A DNA stretch of 38,944 nucleotides from Acidobacteriaceae bacterium. GTDB lineage: Bacteria > Acidobacteriota > Terriglobia > Terriglobales > Acidobacteriaceae. Within the stretch, counting starts at the first letter, position 1. Each line of letters opens with the position of its first letter. The notes under the pieces are model-generated. The model ran no database searches, was not told where the DNA came from, and saw only the letters and a list, made by a program, of their open reading frames with translations. The DNA is taken from contig PLFY01000189.1 of assembly GCA_003138365.1 (NCBI GenBank), positions 10,048 to 48,991 of the forward strand. The letters run 5' to 3'. Positions 8,089 to 16,099 of this stretch are shown here, piece by piece. Made by a program: the position numbers and the translations under genes.

Positions 8089-8883
8089 ATGGACGGGCGG
8101 CTGACTTTTCTGGGGACGGGGACCTCGATGGGGGTTCCAACGCTGGGGTGCAGGTGCGCGATCTGCACCTCGGCGGATCCGCATGACCGGCGGCTTCGGC
8201 CTTCGGCGCTGGTGCGCTGGAATGAGCCGGACGGCCGGGAGCGGGTGATAGTGATCGATACCGGCCCGGACTTCCGCGAGCAGGCCTTGCGGAACGGGCT
8301 GACTCGGGTGGACGCGGTGTTTTATACGCACTCCCACGCGGACCACATCCTGGGGCTGGACGATCTTAGGCCGCTGAGCTTTACGGCGTTCAAAGAGGGC
8401 GGTCCGATTCCCCTGTACGCCTCGGCGGAGACGGCGGCGACGCTCGAACACATCTACGAGTACACGTTTTCGCCGGAAGCCACCTATCCGAACCGGGCGC
8501 GGGTCCGGCTGGAGCCTTTGGCTGACAGGAATCCGATTCATGGGGTGGAGTTTATTCGCGTTCCGGTGATGCATGGGAAGATGGAGATCGCCGGCTTCCG
8601 TTTTGGGCGGGCGGCTTACCTGACCGACGTGAGCGACATTCCCGAAGAGAGCTTTGCGCTGCTGGAGGGTCTGGACCATCTTGTGCTCTCCGCTTTGCGC
8701 TACAAACCCCACCCGAGTCACGCGACCGTGGACCAGGCGATTGGCTGGGCGCGGCGCGTTGGGGCGGGACAGACCTGGCTGACGCACATTGCGCATGAGC
8801 TGGGGCACGAAGAGACCAACCGGACGCTGCCGTCTGGGGTGGCGCTGGCTTACGACGGGCTTGAGCTGGCTGTGCGCCTATGA
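8089..8883 (+). CDS. MBL-fold metallo-hydrolase, PhnP-like
   Basis: 264 residues. The metallo-beta-lactamase metal motif is HSHADH (H81, H83, D85, H86) with downstream ligands in PVMHGK and the C-terminal THIAHELGHEE. The N-terminus FLGTGTSMGVPTLGCRCAIC carries the extra Cys cluster seen in PhnP-type phosphodiesterases, where it holds a structural zinc. PhnP hydrolyses ribose cyclic phosphate in phosphonate use, but no other phn genes are present, so the substrate here is unknown. The stop overlaps the ribF start by four bases (ATGA), indicating translational coupling. Confidence 0.88.
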   Translation: MDGRLTFLGTGTSMGVPTLGCRCAICTSADPHDRRLRPSALVRWNEPDGRERVIVIDTGPDFREQALRNGLTRVDAVFYTHSHADHILGLDDLRPLSFTAFKEGGPIPLYASAETAATLEHIYEYTFSPEATYPNRARVRLEPLADRNPIHGVEFIRVPVMHGKMEIAGFRFGRAAYLTDVSDIPEESFALLEGLDHLVLSALRYKPHPSHATVDQAIGWARRVGAGQTWLTHIAHELGHEETNRTLPSGVALAYDGLELAVRL

Positions 8884-9890
8884 GCCGGAAGACGAGCGAA
8901 ATGGACAAAAAGAACAAGGGCGCCGGGCGCGTGGTCCCTGTTTATCGGTCGGTTGAAGAAATTCCTGCCGGCTTTGGGCCGTCGGTGGCCGCGATTGGGA
9001 ACTTCGACGGCGTGCATCTGGGGCACCGGGAGATTCTTCAGGCGGTGGTGGCCGAAGCGAGTGAACTGGCCGCGCTGGGCCGCGGTGTGCGATCGGTTGC
9101 GATAACCTTCGATCCGCACCCGGAGCAGTATCTGCGCCCAGCCACGGCGCCAAAGCTGCTGACGCCCATGGATGACCGAGTTCGCCTGCTGGCTGAGACG
9201 GGCATCGATGCGGTGGTGGTGCTGAAGTTTGACGAGGCGTTGGCACGGTTACCGGCGAAGGAGTTTGTCGAGCGGATTCTTGTGGGCGCGCTTGCGGTTC
9301 GCTCTCTGCACGAGGGCGGGAACTTTCACTTTGGGCATCAGGCTGAGGCCGGGGTTGAGGAACTCAGGGAGTTTGGCGCCGGGTTCGGGTTTGGCGTTCA
9401 CGTGCATTCCGCGGTGCGGGTGCATGGGCTTGAGGTTTCGAGCTCGGCGATTCGGGCGCTGGTGGCGGCGGGAGATGTGCGGCGGGCGCGGTGGATGCTG
9501 GGACGGCCATTTGAAGTGCGCTCGAGACAGGCACGGGGCAGAGGGATTGGGACCCGGCTGCTGGTGCCGACTGTGAATCTGGCTGCCTATGAGGGACTGC
9601 TGCCGGGGTTTGGGGTTTATGTGACGCGGCTGACGGTTGGCGGGCGTTGCTTTCAGGCGGTGACGAATGTGGGCAACCGGCCTACATTTGGCGAGGCGTC
9701 GTTTGCCGTGGAGTCGCACATTCTGGATTTCGAGGCCGTTGAGATGAATGAGGAGACGCCGGTTGAGCTGGAATTCTTGATGCGGCTGCGCGGGGAGATG
9801 GTGTGGCCCTCGGCGGAGGCGCTGAAGGAACAGATATTTAAGGATGTGGCAAAGGCTAAGAGATATTTTCGGTTGGCGAGCAGCTTCTAG
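8880..9890 (+). CDS. ribF: Bifunctional riboflavin kinase / FAD synthetase
   Basis: 336 residues. Makes FMN and then FAD from riboflavin and ATP. The N-terminal nucleotidyltransferase domain has IGNFDGVHLGHR (residues 39-50) and FDPHPEQYLRP. The C-terminal flavokinase domain has RGIGTRLLVPTVNL (the PTxN motif), LLPGFGVYVTRL, TNVGNRPTFG and VESHILDFE. Length is usual for bacterial RibF. Its start overlaps the preceding hydrolase stop. The stop codon TAG (9888-9890) lies inside an AGCTTCT tandem repeat. Confidence 0.95.
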   Translation: MSRKTSEMDKKNKGAGRVVPVYRSVEEIPAGFGPSVAAIGNFDGVHLGHREILQAVVAEASELAALGRGVRSVAITFDPHPEQYLRPATAPKLLTPMDDRVRLLAETGIDAVVVLKFDEALARLPAKEFVERILVGALAVRSLHEGGNFHFGHQAEAGVEELREFGAGFGFGVHVHSAVRVHGLEVSSSAIRALVAAGDVRRARWMLGRPFEVRSRQARGRGIGTRLLVPTVNLAAYEGLLPGFGVYVTRLTVGGRCFQAVTNVGNRPTFGEASFAVESHILDFEAVEMNEETPVELEFLMRLRGEMVWPSAEALKEQIFKDVAKAKRYFRLASSF

Positions 9891-9898
9891 CTTCTAGC
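9882..9898. repeat. Heptamer array AGCTTCT x2 plus AGC
   Basis: Two exact 7-bp units (9882-9888 and 9889-9895) followed by AGC overlap the ribF stop codon, about 50 bp before palindrome copy D. Confidence 0.6.
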
Positions 9899-9944
9899 GT
9901 TTTCCTTATTGCTCGAATTTCCGGGGTTGATGCTGTTGTCGTCT

Positions 9945-9976
9945 CCCAGGTCTCAAGATCGAGACCTGGGGCGCCC
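9945..9976. repeat. Palindromic repeat family 1, copy D
   Basis: CCCAGGTCTC (9945-9954), loop AAGATC, GAGACCTGGG (9961-9970), tail GCGCCC. It lies between the convergent ribF and penicillin-binding protein genes, where it could stop transcription from either side, although no T-tract is present. Confidence 0.9.
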
Positions 9977-10017
9977 GCACTTGCGTTCGAGACAAAGGTT
10001 CTTGTGAATGATGAGGG

Positions 10018-12642
10018 TCAGGGCGTGGACGCAAGAGCGGGCTTGACGGTGCCTTTGGGGATAGGGGGTGCGAGTTGCGAGTGCAATGCGGGTTTGACCT
10101 GCGGCGTGGCTGGAAAGGTGGCTTCAGTTAACCTTGCTGGCGGTTTGAGGGCGGTTTGAGTGGGTGGCTTGGCTGGTGAGACGACTGGCGGCGAGGAAAC
10201 GGGCGGCTTGGCAAGCCCCCTTGGTTTGGTGGGAGTGCGGAATGCCGCGGATGCGAGAGTTGGGACGGCGGGTGCGTGCGCGACTGCCTGCAGCAGCGGT
10301 CGAGATTGCTGAGCGTTCTGATCGCTGAGGAACTGTTCGTCGTCCTTGCCGGCGATGGCTTGGCGCATGACGGCCATCCAGATGGGGAGCGCGGCCTTGG
10401 CTCCGGTCTCTTTTTCGCCGAGGGACTGGCGATTGTCATAGCCGACCCATACGCCGCAGGTGATGGAGGGCGAGAAGCCAAGAAACCAGGCGTCAGTGAA
10501 GTCGCTGGTGGTGCCGGTCTTGCCGCCAAGGGGGTGATTGAGCTGGGCAGCGGCGGCGCCGGTGCCGTGTTGGGTGACGGCGCGGAGCAGGATCATCATG
10601 GTGCGCGCTGTCTGCTGGTCGATGACCTCGCTGACTTCGGGATTGTCTTCCCAAAGGGTGATGCCGTCGGCGTTGGAGACTTTGCGGATGAGGCGGGGAG
10701 TTACGCGGAGGCCGTCGTTGGGAAACACCGCGTAGGAGGCGAGCTGCTCCTCGAGCGTGATTTCGACCGCGCCAATGGCGATGGGCAGATAGGCGGGAAT
10801 GTTGGTGGTGACGCCGAAGCGGTGGGTCATGTCAATGACCTTGTGAATGCCGACGCGGGCGGCGAGCTTGAGGGCGGGGATGTTGCGCGATTCGGCGAAG
10901 GCGTTGGTGAGGGTCATGGCGCCGAGGTAGTTGTTTTCGTAGTTGTGGGGGGTATAACTGCCGAAGCTGACGGGGCCGTCGACGATGATGTCAGTCGGAT
11001 TGGCGCCTTCTTCGATGGCGGCGGTGTAGACATAGGGCTTGAAGCTGGAGCCGGTCTGTCTTTCCGCCTGTGTGGCGCGGTTGAACTGGCTTAGCGCGTA
11101 ATCGCGGCCGCCAACCATGGCGAGGACGTCGCCGGTGGTGTTATCCATGGCCATCAGCGCTCCTTGTGCGCCTGAATCCTGCTCGAGGGTGGCGCGGCGG
11201 CCGGTTCCTTCCATGGCGTCGGCAAGGTGGACGTAGATGATGTCGCCGGGTTTGACGAGGGCGTCGCCGTGGCGCTGGCCGGTCCACAGCCAGTCTTCGG
11301 GCAGGAGGACGATTTCATTGTTTTGTTGGCCGGCTGGAACCTGGCCGGCTGGAAGCTGGCTGGCAGGACCGACACGGGCGCGAATTTCCAGCGGGAGGAC
11401 GCTGGTGACGAGGGCATGCACGTAGTCGCCGGGGCGGGACTTCATGGCCCAGTCGGGATGTCTGTAGTCCTCAAGGGTGGCTCCGCCGGCGAGGACGTTT
11501 TCAAGCTTGGAATGCCATCCATGGCGGCGCTCGTAGGCAGCAAGGCCGTCGGCGACGGCTCGGTTGGCGGTCTGCTGCAGGTCGAGATCGAGGGTGGTTT
11601 GGACCTTGAGGCCGGCCTCATGCACCTGCTCGGCGCCGAAGCGCTTTTCCAGCTCGCGGCGGACTTCCTCCTGGAACCAGGGGGCGACGGACATTTCGGG
11701 TTGGGCGGTGTGCAGGCCAAGAGGGGCCTGGCGCGCCTGCTCGGCCTCCTGGTGGGTGATTGCTTTGTCAAGCTCCATCTCAGTGAGGACCAGGTTGCGG
11801 CGGCGGAGGGCTTTTTCAGGGTAGAGCAGGGGCGAAAAGGCAGCCGGTCCCTTGGGCAGTCCGGCCAGGAGGGCGGCTTCAGTAAGACTAAGATCCTTGG
11901 CGTGCTTTGAGAAGAAGAACTCAGAAGCGGCTTCGAAGCCGTACATTCCAGAGCCGAGGTAGATCTGGTTGCCGTAGAGGGTGAAAATCTGCTCCTTGGT
12001 GAAGGAGCGCTCAATCTGGATGGCCAGATAGGCTTCCTGGAGCTTGCGCGTGGCGGTGCGCGTGGAGGAGAGGAAGAGGTTGCGGGCCAATTGCATGGTG
12101 AGCGTGGAGGCGCCCTGGGCGCGACCTTTGCTGCGGATGTCGTACCAGACGGCGCCCACGACGCGGAAGACATTGACACCCCAGTGGGACTCGAAGCTCT
12201 TGTCTTCAATGGAGATGACGGCCTGGCGCAGGACGGGGGCGAAGCCGTCGTAGCCGACCACTTCACGGCGCTCGAGGGCAAACGAGCCGATGATGCGGCC
12301 CTTCTGGTCATAGAGTTCGGTGGTGGTGGAGGGGCGGTAACGCTCGAGGTCGTTGATTTGAGGCAGATCGAAGGAGTAGACGAGGGTGAGGCCGGCCAGG
12401 GAGCCGGTAATGACCGCGAGGGTGAGCAGGGAGACGAGCGCGAGCTTGCCGACGAGCTTGCGCCGGCGTTTGGCTGAAAGCGTCTTGACTTGCGTGCGTC
12501 GAGGCCGGGCAAGCGGGCGCGGTTCGTAGCGCGGCCGGTCCGGGTTCGCTGGATCCAGGCGCGACGAATCCAGGCGCGATGGTTCCAGGCGCTCAGGGGG
12601 GAGGATCGCCAAAAGATTCAAGCCTCGTGAGCATCTCTCCAA
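10018..12642 (-). CDS. Class A penicillin-binding protein (PBP1A-like transglycosylase/transpeptidase)
   Basis: Up to 874 residues. Polymerises and cross-links peptidoglycan. One TM helix (about 66-90) is followed by a GT51 transglycosylase domain: IEDKSFESHWGVN with catalytic E146, GASTLTMQLARNLFL, RKLQEAYLAIQIERSFTKEQI and YGNQIYLGSGMYGFE. The transpeptidase domain has SSFK (nucleophile S532), SRN (S585) and KTGTTSDFTDAWF (K708). The last ~90 residues are Pro/Ala-rich. The start is uncertain. The longest frame begins at TTG 12642, and TTG 12612 is also possible. An ATG at 12634 with GGAGAG just before it is out of frame, and would join this frame if the run of six C/G at 12596-12601 lost one base. 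Confidence 0.93.
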   Translation of the reverse strand: MERCSRGLNLLAILPPERLEPSRLDSSRLDPANPDRPRYEPRPLARPRRTQVKTLSAKRRRKLVGKLALVSLLTLAVITGSLAGLTLVYSFDLPQINDLERYRPSTTTELYDQKGRIIGSFALERREVVGYDGFAPVLRQAVISIEDKSFESHWGVNVFRVVGAVWYDIRSKGRAQGASTLTMQLARNLFLSSTRTATRKLQEAYLAIQIERSFTKEQIFTLYGNQIYLGSGMYGFEAASEFFFSKHAKDLSLTEAALLAGLPKGPAAFSPLLYPEKALRRRNLVLTEMELDKAITHQEAEQARQAPLGLHTAQPEMSVAPWFQEEVRRELEKRFGAEQVHEAGLKVQTTLDLDLQQTANRAVADGLAAYERRHGWHSKLENVLAGGATLEDYRHPDWAMKSRPGDYVHALVTSVLPLEIRARVGPASQLPAGQVPAGQQNNEIVLLPEDWLWTGQRHGDALVKPGDIIYVHLADAMEGTGRRATLEQDSGAQGALMAMDNTTGDVLAMVGGRDYALSQFNRATQAERQTGSSFKPYVYTAAIEEGANPTDIIVDGPVSFGSYTPHNYENNYLGAMTLTNAFAESRNIPALKLAARVGIHKVIDMTHRFGVTTNIPAYLPIAIGAVEITLEEQLASYAVFPNDGLRVTPRLIRKVSNADGITLWEDNPEVSEVIDQQTARTMMILLRAVTQHGTGAAAAQLNHPLGGKTGTTSDFTDAWFLGFSPSITCGVWVGYDNRQSLGEKETGAKAALPIWMAVMRQAIAGKDDEQFLSDQNAQQSRPLLQAVAHAPAVPTLASAAFRTPTKPRGLAKPPVSSPPVVSPAKPPTQTALKPPARLTEATFPATPQVKPALHSQLAPPIPKGTVKPALASTP

Positions 12643-12815
12643 GGCGCTGGGGAGAAAATGCTTCAGTCCAAGGCTAGCATTTCAGTGATGCAAATGTATG
12701 CGACGAAAGAGTTACACGCACCATGAAGTGCAAGATAGGGAATGGGGTTGGGAATCGGGATAGAAAAGGCACGGGGGCGGGTTCCCGGCGGTTACCTCGA
12801 TCCTTACTCCACCAT

Positions 12816-13103
12816 TCACGCTCTCTCCCCTTTTACAACTGCAGTGAAGTCCGACCACTGCTCGACGCGGAATGCGCGAATATCACGTACAGACTTCGGA
12901 AACCGTGCACGAGCACGCAGAGATTGAATTGCCAAGAAGAGATTCGCCATGTCCTCGCTGTCAGTGATGTAGAGGCTGCCTTGCACACGTCGAAAGTCAT
13001 GCTCTGCCAGCACGGCGCCGATCTCTGTGTACGCCTGAGAAACACCTTTGGGGTGGTGTTTTTCGGCGTCGCCAACGGTCAGATCAAAGGCGACTGCATA
13101 CAT
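12816..13103 (-). CDS. vapD: VapD family protein (Cas2-like endoribonuclease toxin)
   Basis: 95 residues opening MYAVAFDLTV, the conserved start of VapD proteins with the acidic residue (D7) on the first beta strand. This is followed by YTEIGAVLAEHDFRRVQGSLYIT and a helical C-terminal half (LFLAIQSLRA, FPKSVRDIRAFRVEQWSDF). VapD proteins have a Cas2-like ferredoxin fold, and characterised members are ribonucleases. The ATG overlaps the stop of the upstream DUF5397 gene by one base (TGATG), typical of a toxin-antitoxin operon. The VapD assignment is firm; toxin activity is inferred from the family. Confidence 0.82.
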   Translation of the reverse strand: MYAVAFDLTVGDAEKHHPKGVSQAYTEIGAVLAEHDFRRVQGSLYITDSEDMANLFLAIQSLRARARFPKSVRDIRAFRVEQWSDFTAVVKGERA

Positions 13104-13303
13104 CAGCGGGCCTCTGGGTCATCGAAAACATGAGTCATCCGGTACTCGGACGTCTCGCCGGTTTCTACCATTTTGATTTCGACAAGCCAGTCGCCATCGT
13201 CCAATTGACGAAGGGCGCGGCCAACCTCGTACTTCGGGCCGAAGGCGCCAAAGCTCTTGATCTTGCCGATAGGAATGGGCGGCGGCGCGATGACTTCTGG
13301 CAT
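13103..13303 (-). CDS. DUF5397-like small protein, candidate antitoxin of VapD
   Basis: 66 residues from the ATG at 13303, with GGGAG about 7 bases upstream; a TTG at 13324 would add 7 residues. The sequence PIPIGKIKSFGAFGPKYEVG ... GDWLVEIKMVETGETSEYRMTHVFDDPEA resembles the DUF5397 family of small proteins. It precedes vapD and overlaps it by one base, so it is the obvious partner. No DNA-binding motif is evident. The antitoxin role is inferred from position only. Confidence 0.65.
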   Translation of the reverse strand: MPEVIAPPPIPIGKIKSFGAFGPKYEVGRALRQLDDGDWLVEIKMVETGETSEYRMTHVFDDPEAR

Positions 13304-13416
13304 GATTGTTCTCCCACCGTACAATCTTGGCGCAACGATTCAAGGAGTGCAAGGTCTAAATACGGTCTTCACGAAGTCGCGAACCGACGGCCTCATGCCG
13401 TATCGGGGCGGGAAGG

Positions 13417-14619
13417 TCAACCATTCTTCGCCTTCAGGAGTTCGAGGGCTTTGTTGAGGGGTTCGTCGCCCTTGGCGGGTGGCGCTTCCTCGTCCTGATC
13501 CTCGCTCGGCGTGCCGACGGCCACTGTGGGAGTGACGGCATCGTCCTGGATATTCTTCCCGGAGGGGCTCTGAAACTTGGCCACGGTCAGCAGGAGGGCG
13601 GCGCCGTCGGGGAGTTCGATTTCCTTCTGGATGGAGCCCTCGCCGAAGGTGCGCTCGCCGACTACGTCGCCGCGTTTTGCGTCCTCAATGGCGGCGGCGG
13701 TGAGTTCAGCAGCGCCGTAGGTGCCGCGGTTGATGAGGATGGCGAGCGGGGCTGCGGTCAGGAATTTTGCGGGATCGGCGGTGAATGTCTGCACGGGGAA
13801 CTTCTGGCCCTGGAGCGTGGCCATCGTGCCCTGCTTGAGGAAGAAGTTGGCCAGGCGGAGCCCCTGCTGAGGATCGTCGCCGGAGGCGTCGCGGAGGTCG
13901 AGAAGAACCTTGCGATTCTTGCCTGCGGACTTGAGTCTGACGGCAATTTCATCGACGCGGGCCGCGGTGAGCTGGCCGGGTTTGAGGTAAAGGATAGTGG
14001 AGTTATCGTATTGCTGTTCGGAGAGCGCGGGCGGGGCGGCGATGGAGCGGGTAAGCGTGAGCTTGTCGGGGTCGGCCTTGCGCGGGCGAATGACCGAGAG
14101 AGCGATGTTGCTTCCGGGCTTGCCCTCAAGCATGAGGCGGATGACCGCCAACGACAGCTCGCGGGTGGACTGGTCGCCGATGGACTCGATGACGTCGCCG
14201 TCGGCGAGGTGCTCCTTGTCGGCGGGCGAACCGGGCAGCACACTGACGATGGTGGCGTAGCCGAAGCGCTTGGAGACGACGATGCCGACCTGGGCAACGC
14301 CGGCCGTGGGGCGGTCCTTGTAGATTTTGTACTCGGTAGGGGTGAGGTAGCTGGAGTCGGCATCGAGCGATTCGAGCAGGCCGTGAAGTGCGCCGGTGGT
14401 GACGTCATTGATGTTGGGGACGGTGACGTAGTCGGTCTGGACCTTCTTGAGGACCTCGGAGTAGACGCGCATCTGGCGGTAGGCGCCATCCTGCTCGCCG
14501 CCGGCGTGGACGCCAAACCAGCCGAACTCGCCAAAAAGGATGCCGGAGGCAAGGGTGAGGCAGATCGCTATGGATAGGCCGAAGACGAGACGCTGGAAGA
14601 ATCGAGACACGGACACCAC
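13417..14619 (-). CDS. S41-family (C-terminal processing) peptidase homologue lacking the catalytic dyad
   Basis: 400 residues. An N-terminal TM segment or signal (about 9-30) is followed by a helical region (SEVLKKVQTDYV), a PDZ domain (about 106-180, with GIVVSKRFGYATIVSVLPGSPA and GDVIESIGD), an S41 fold and a charged tail. In E. coli Tsp the dyad is S430 and K455, 25 residues apart, in SASASE and TFGKGTVQ. Here the aligned motifs are GTYGAAE (G302) and TFGEGSIQ (E327), also exactly 25 residues apart, so both catalytic residues are replaced. The protein is probably a non-proteolytic PDZ/S41 scaffold. The start is GTG 14619 or a nearby in-frame GTG (14616, 14610); no strong ribosome-binding site decides it. 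Confidence 0.88.
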   Translation of the reverse strand: MVSVSRFFQRLVFGLSIAICLTLASGILFGEFGWFGVHAGGEQDGAYRQMRVYSEVLKKVQTDYVTVPNINDVTTGALHGLLESLDADSSYLTPTEYKIYKDRPTAGVAQVGIVVSKRFGYATIVSVLPGSPADKEHLADGDVIESIGDQSTRELSLAVIRLMLEGKPGSNIALSVIRPRKADPDKLTLTRSIAAPPALSEQQYDNSTILYLKPGQLTAARVDEIAVRLKSAGKNRKVLLDLRDASGDDPQQGLRLANFFLKQGTMATLQGQKFPVQTFTADPAKFLTAAPLAILINRGTYGAAELTAAAIEDAKRGDVVGERTFGEGSIQKEIELPDGAALLLTVAKFQSPSGKNIQDDAVTPTVAVGTPSEDQDEEAPPAKGDEPLNKALELLKAKNG

Positions 14620-14680
14620 CGGGGAGGGCCCTGAGGGGAACAGGCGCTCACTGTATAGACGTAATCATAGCAAAAACAGT

Positions 14681-14729
14681 GGTCAGGGGTCAGAGATCAG
14701 GGGTCAGAAAACAGAGAATCAGCTGTCAG
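14681..14729. repeat. TCAG heptamer array, about seven units
   Basis: GGTCAGG GGTCAGA GATCAGG GGTCAGA AAACAGA GAATCAG CTGTCAG run head to tail at 7-bp spacing in the space between the S41 and CDF genes. A 14-bp perfect palindrome (TCCGCCGCGGCGGA, 14763-14776) follows. Confidence 0.7.
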
Positions 14730-14802
14730 GGGGCTGGTGGGGTTTGTGGATTTCCAGGTCTCTCCGCCGCGGCGGACGGGACTTGGGGGAAGCAGGAGCA
14801 TC

Positions 14803-15762
14803 TTACCCAGGCTTTCCTGTGTAGTGCTGGTGGTGGTGGACTTCGGCGTGGTCTTCCAATGCTTCGAGGTGGGTGATGACTTCGGCGGGCATGCCCAGTT
14901 CAGCGGGCAAGCGCTCCTCAAGAACTGTGGCGAGAGCATGGGCGTCGCTGACCGATGTAAGACGCGGGAACAGGAGGTGGACTTCGATGATCTGGCGATA
15001 GCCAGTGGTGCGGAAACGCACGCCGTGGTATTGAATATCGAGTTCTGTGCAGATGGCGTCGAGGCGTTCGCGAATCCGCCGGCCGGCTTCAGGATCGGAG
15101 TAGTCCAGGAGGCCGACAGCGGATTGCCAGCACAGTCGTCCGCCGGACCAGAGAATGTTGACAGCGACGACGATGGCCACGATGGGATCGAATGGCTTCC
15201 AGTGGGTAAGCATTACCAGGCCCAGCCCCGCGACAACGCCAAAGCTGGTCCAACTGTCGGTCAGAACGTGCTTGCCGTTGGCTTGGAGGATGAGGGAATT
15301 GGTTCGGCGGCCGGTGCGAATGAGGTAGTAGCCAAGGCCCGCATTGAGGATTCCAGCAATCAGAATGAGCAGAACACCCGAACCGAGGCGTTGCAGTTGG
15401 AGCCCGGCGATCCACTCGTAGATGGACTCACAGAGAATGGCGATTGCCGCCACCACAATCATGGCTCCCTCAAAGCCCGCGGAGAAGAACGTGATTCGCT
15501 CATAGCCGTAGAGGAAGTGATGGGAAGCCGGCCTGGTGCTGAGGCGAAGACTGAAGCTGGCAAAACCCACGGCGATGACGTGAATGACCGATTCGGCCGC
15601 GTCCGAGAAGATAGCCGCGGAATGGGTCATGAAATAGGCGGCTAACTTGCCGATGAGCATGGCAAAGCCAAAGATCAGCGAGAGGCGCATGGCGAACTGC
15701 GCGGCCTGCATCCCCTCCTGGTCTCTGGGTTGCGCCGAACTGTCATTGTCTTGCCTGGACAC
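14803..15762 (-). CDS. Cation diffusion facilitator (CDF) family transporter
   Basis: 319 residues. Exports divalent metal ions, commonly Zn2+, by exchange with protons. Six hydrophobic segments are visible, with the metal-site residues D54 in TM2 (FSDAAES) and H165/D169 in TM5 (HVLTD). A cytoplasmic ferredoxin-like C-terminal domain (about 215-300) and a His-rich tail (DHAEVHHHQHY) follow. The start is GTG 15762 because GGGAGGA lies 6 bases upstream; the open frame continues to 15897 without another ribosome-binding site. It is divergent from the first TIGR03435 gene. The metal specificity cannot be read from sequence alone. Confidence 0.9.
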   Translation of the reverse strand: MSRQDNDSSAQPRDQEGMQAAQFAMRLSLIFGFAMLIGKLAAYFMTHSAAIFSDAAESVIHVIAVGFASFSLRLSTRPASHHFLYGYERITFFSAGFEGAMIVVAAIAILCESIYEWIAGLQLQRLGSGVLLILIAGILNAGLGYYLIRTGRRTNSLILQANGKHVLTDSWTSFGVVAGLGLVMLTHWKPFDPIVAIVVAVNILWSGGRLCWQSAVGLLDYSDPEAGRRIRERLDAICTELDIQYHGVRFRTTGYRQIIEVHLLFPRLTSVSDAHALATVLEERLPAELGMPAEVITHLEALEDHAEVHHHQHYTGKPG

Positions 15763-16099
15763 GGAAATCCTCCCTAGCAAAGAGACTTGGCCCGTTGACC
15801 CGCCGGCTGGCGTCGTATGTGGATTAATGAGCAAGTGTAGCGCAGGGCGCAATGCCTGAACAGTGCGACGCCACAACCGGCAGCGGCGGCGCGGCAATCT
15901 GCGATGACGGGCGCGCGCATCGACGCCAAGCGCAAGGGACCGGAACGAGGCAACGGCTGCGGATAAAACCAGGGAACTGCCGAACCAAAAGAAGCGTACG
16001 AACGTCTTATCGATGTATTCTCAACTGGGGAAAAGAATCAAGGCTGGTTTGCGTCTCTGGAATCATGGATGCCGATCGGGGAAAAGGACTGTTTGTATC
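15763..16099. promoter_or_regulatory. Divergent intergenic region upstream of the TIGR03435 locus
   Basis: A 337-bp space between the CDF gene and the first TIGR03435 gene. GAACGTCTTATCG (16000-16012) recurs with one change as GAACGTCTCATCG (17417-17429) before the second paralogue. GGAAC (15973-15977) followed 17 bases later by CGT (15995) is reminiscent of extracytoplasmic-function sigma promoters, but this is weak evidence. No further gene is visible. Confidence 0.35.

Noticed and set aside
14681-14729. TCAG arrays as a possible CRISPR
   Set aside because: Units are 7 bp with no unique spacers and no cas genes nearby; VapD is Cas2-like in fold but not a cas gene.
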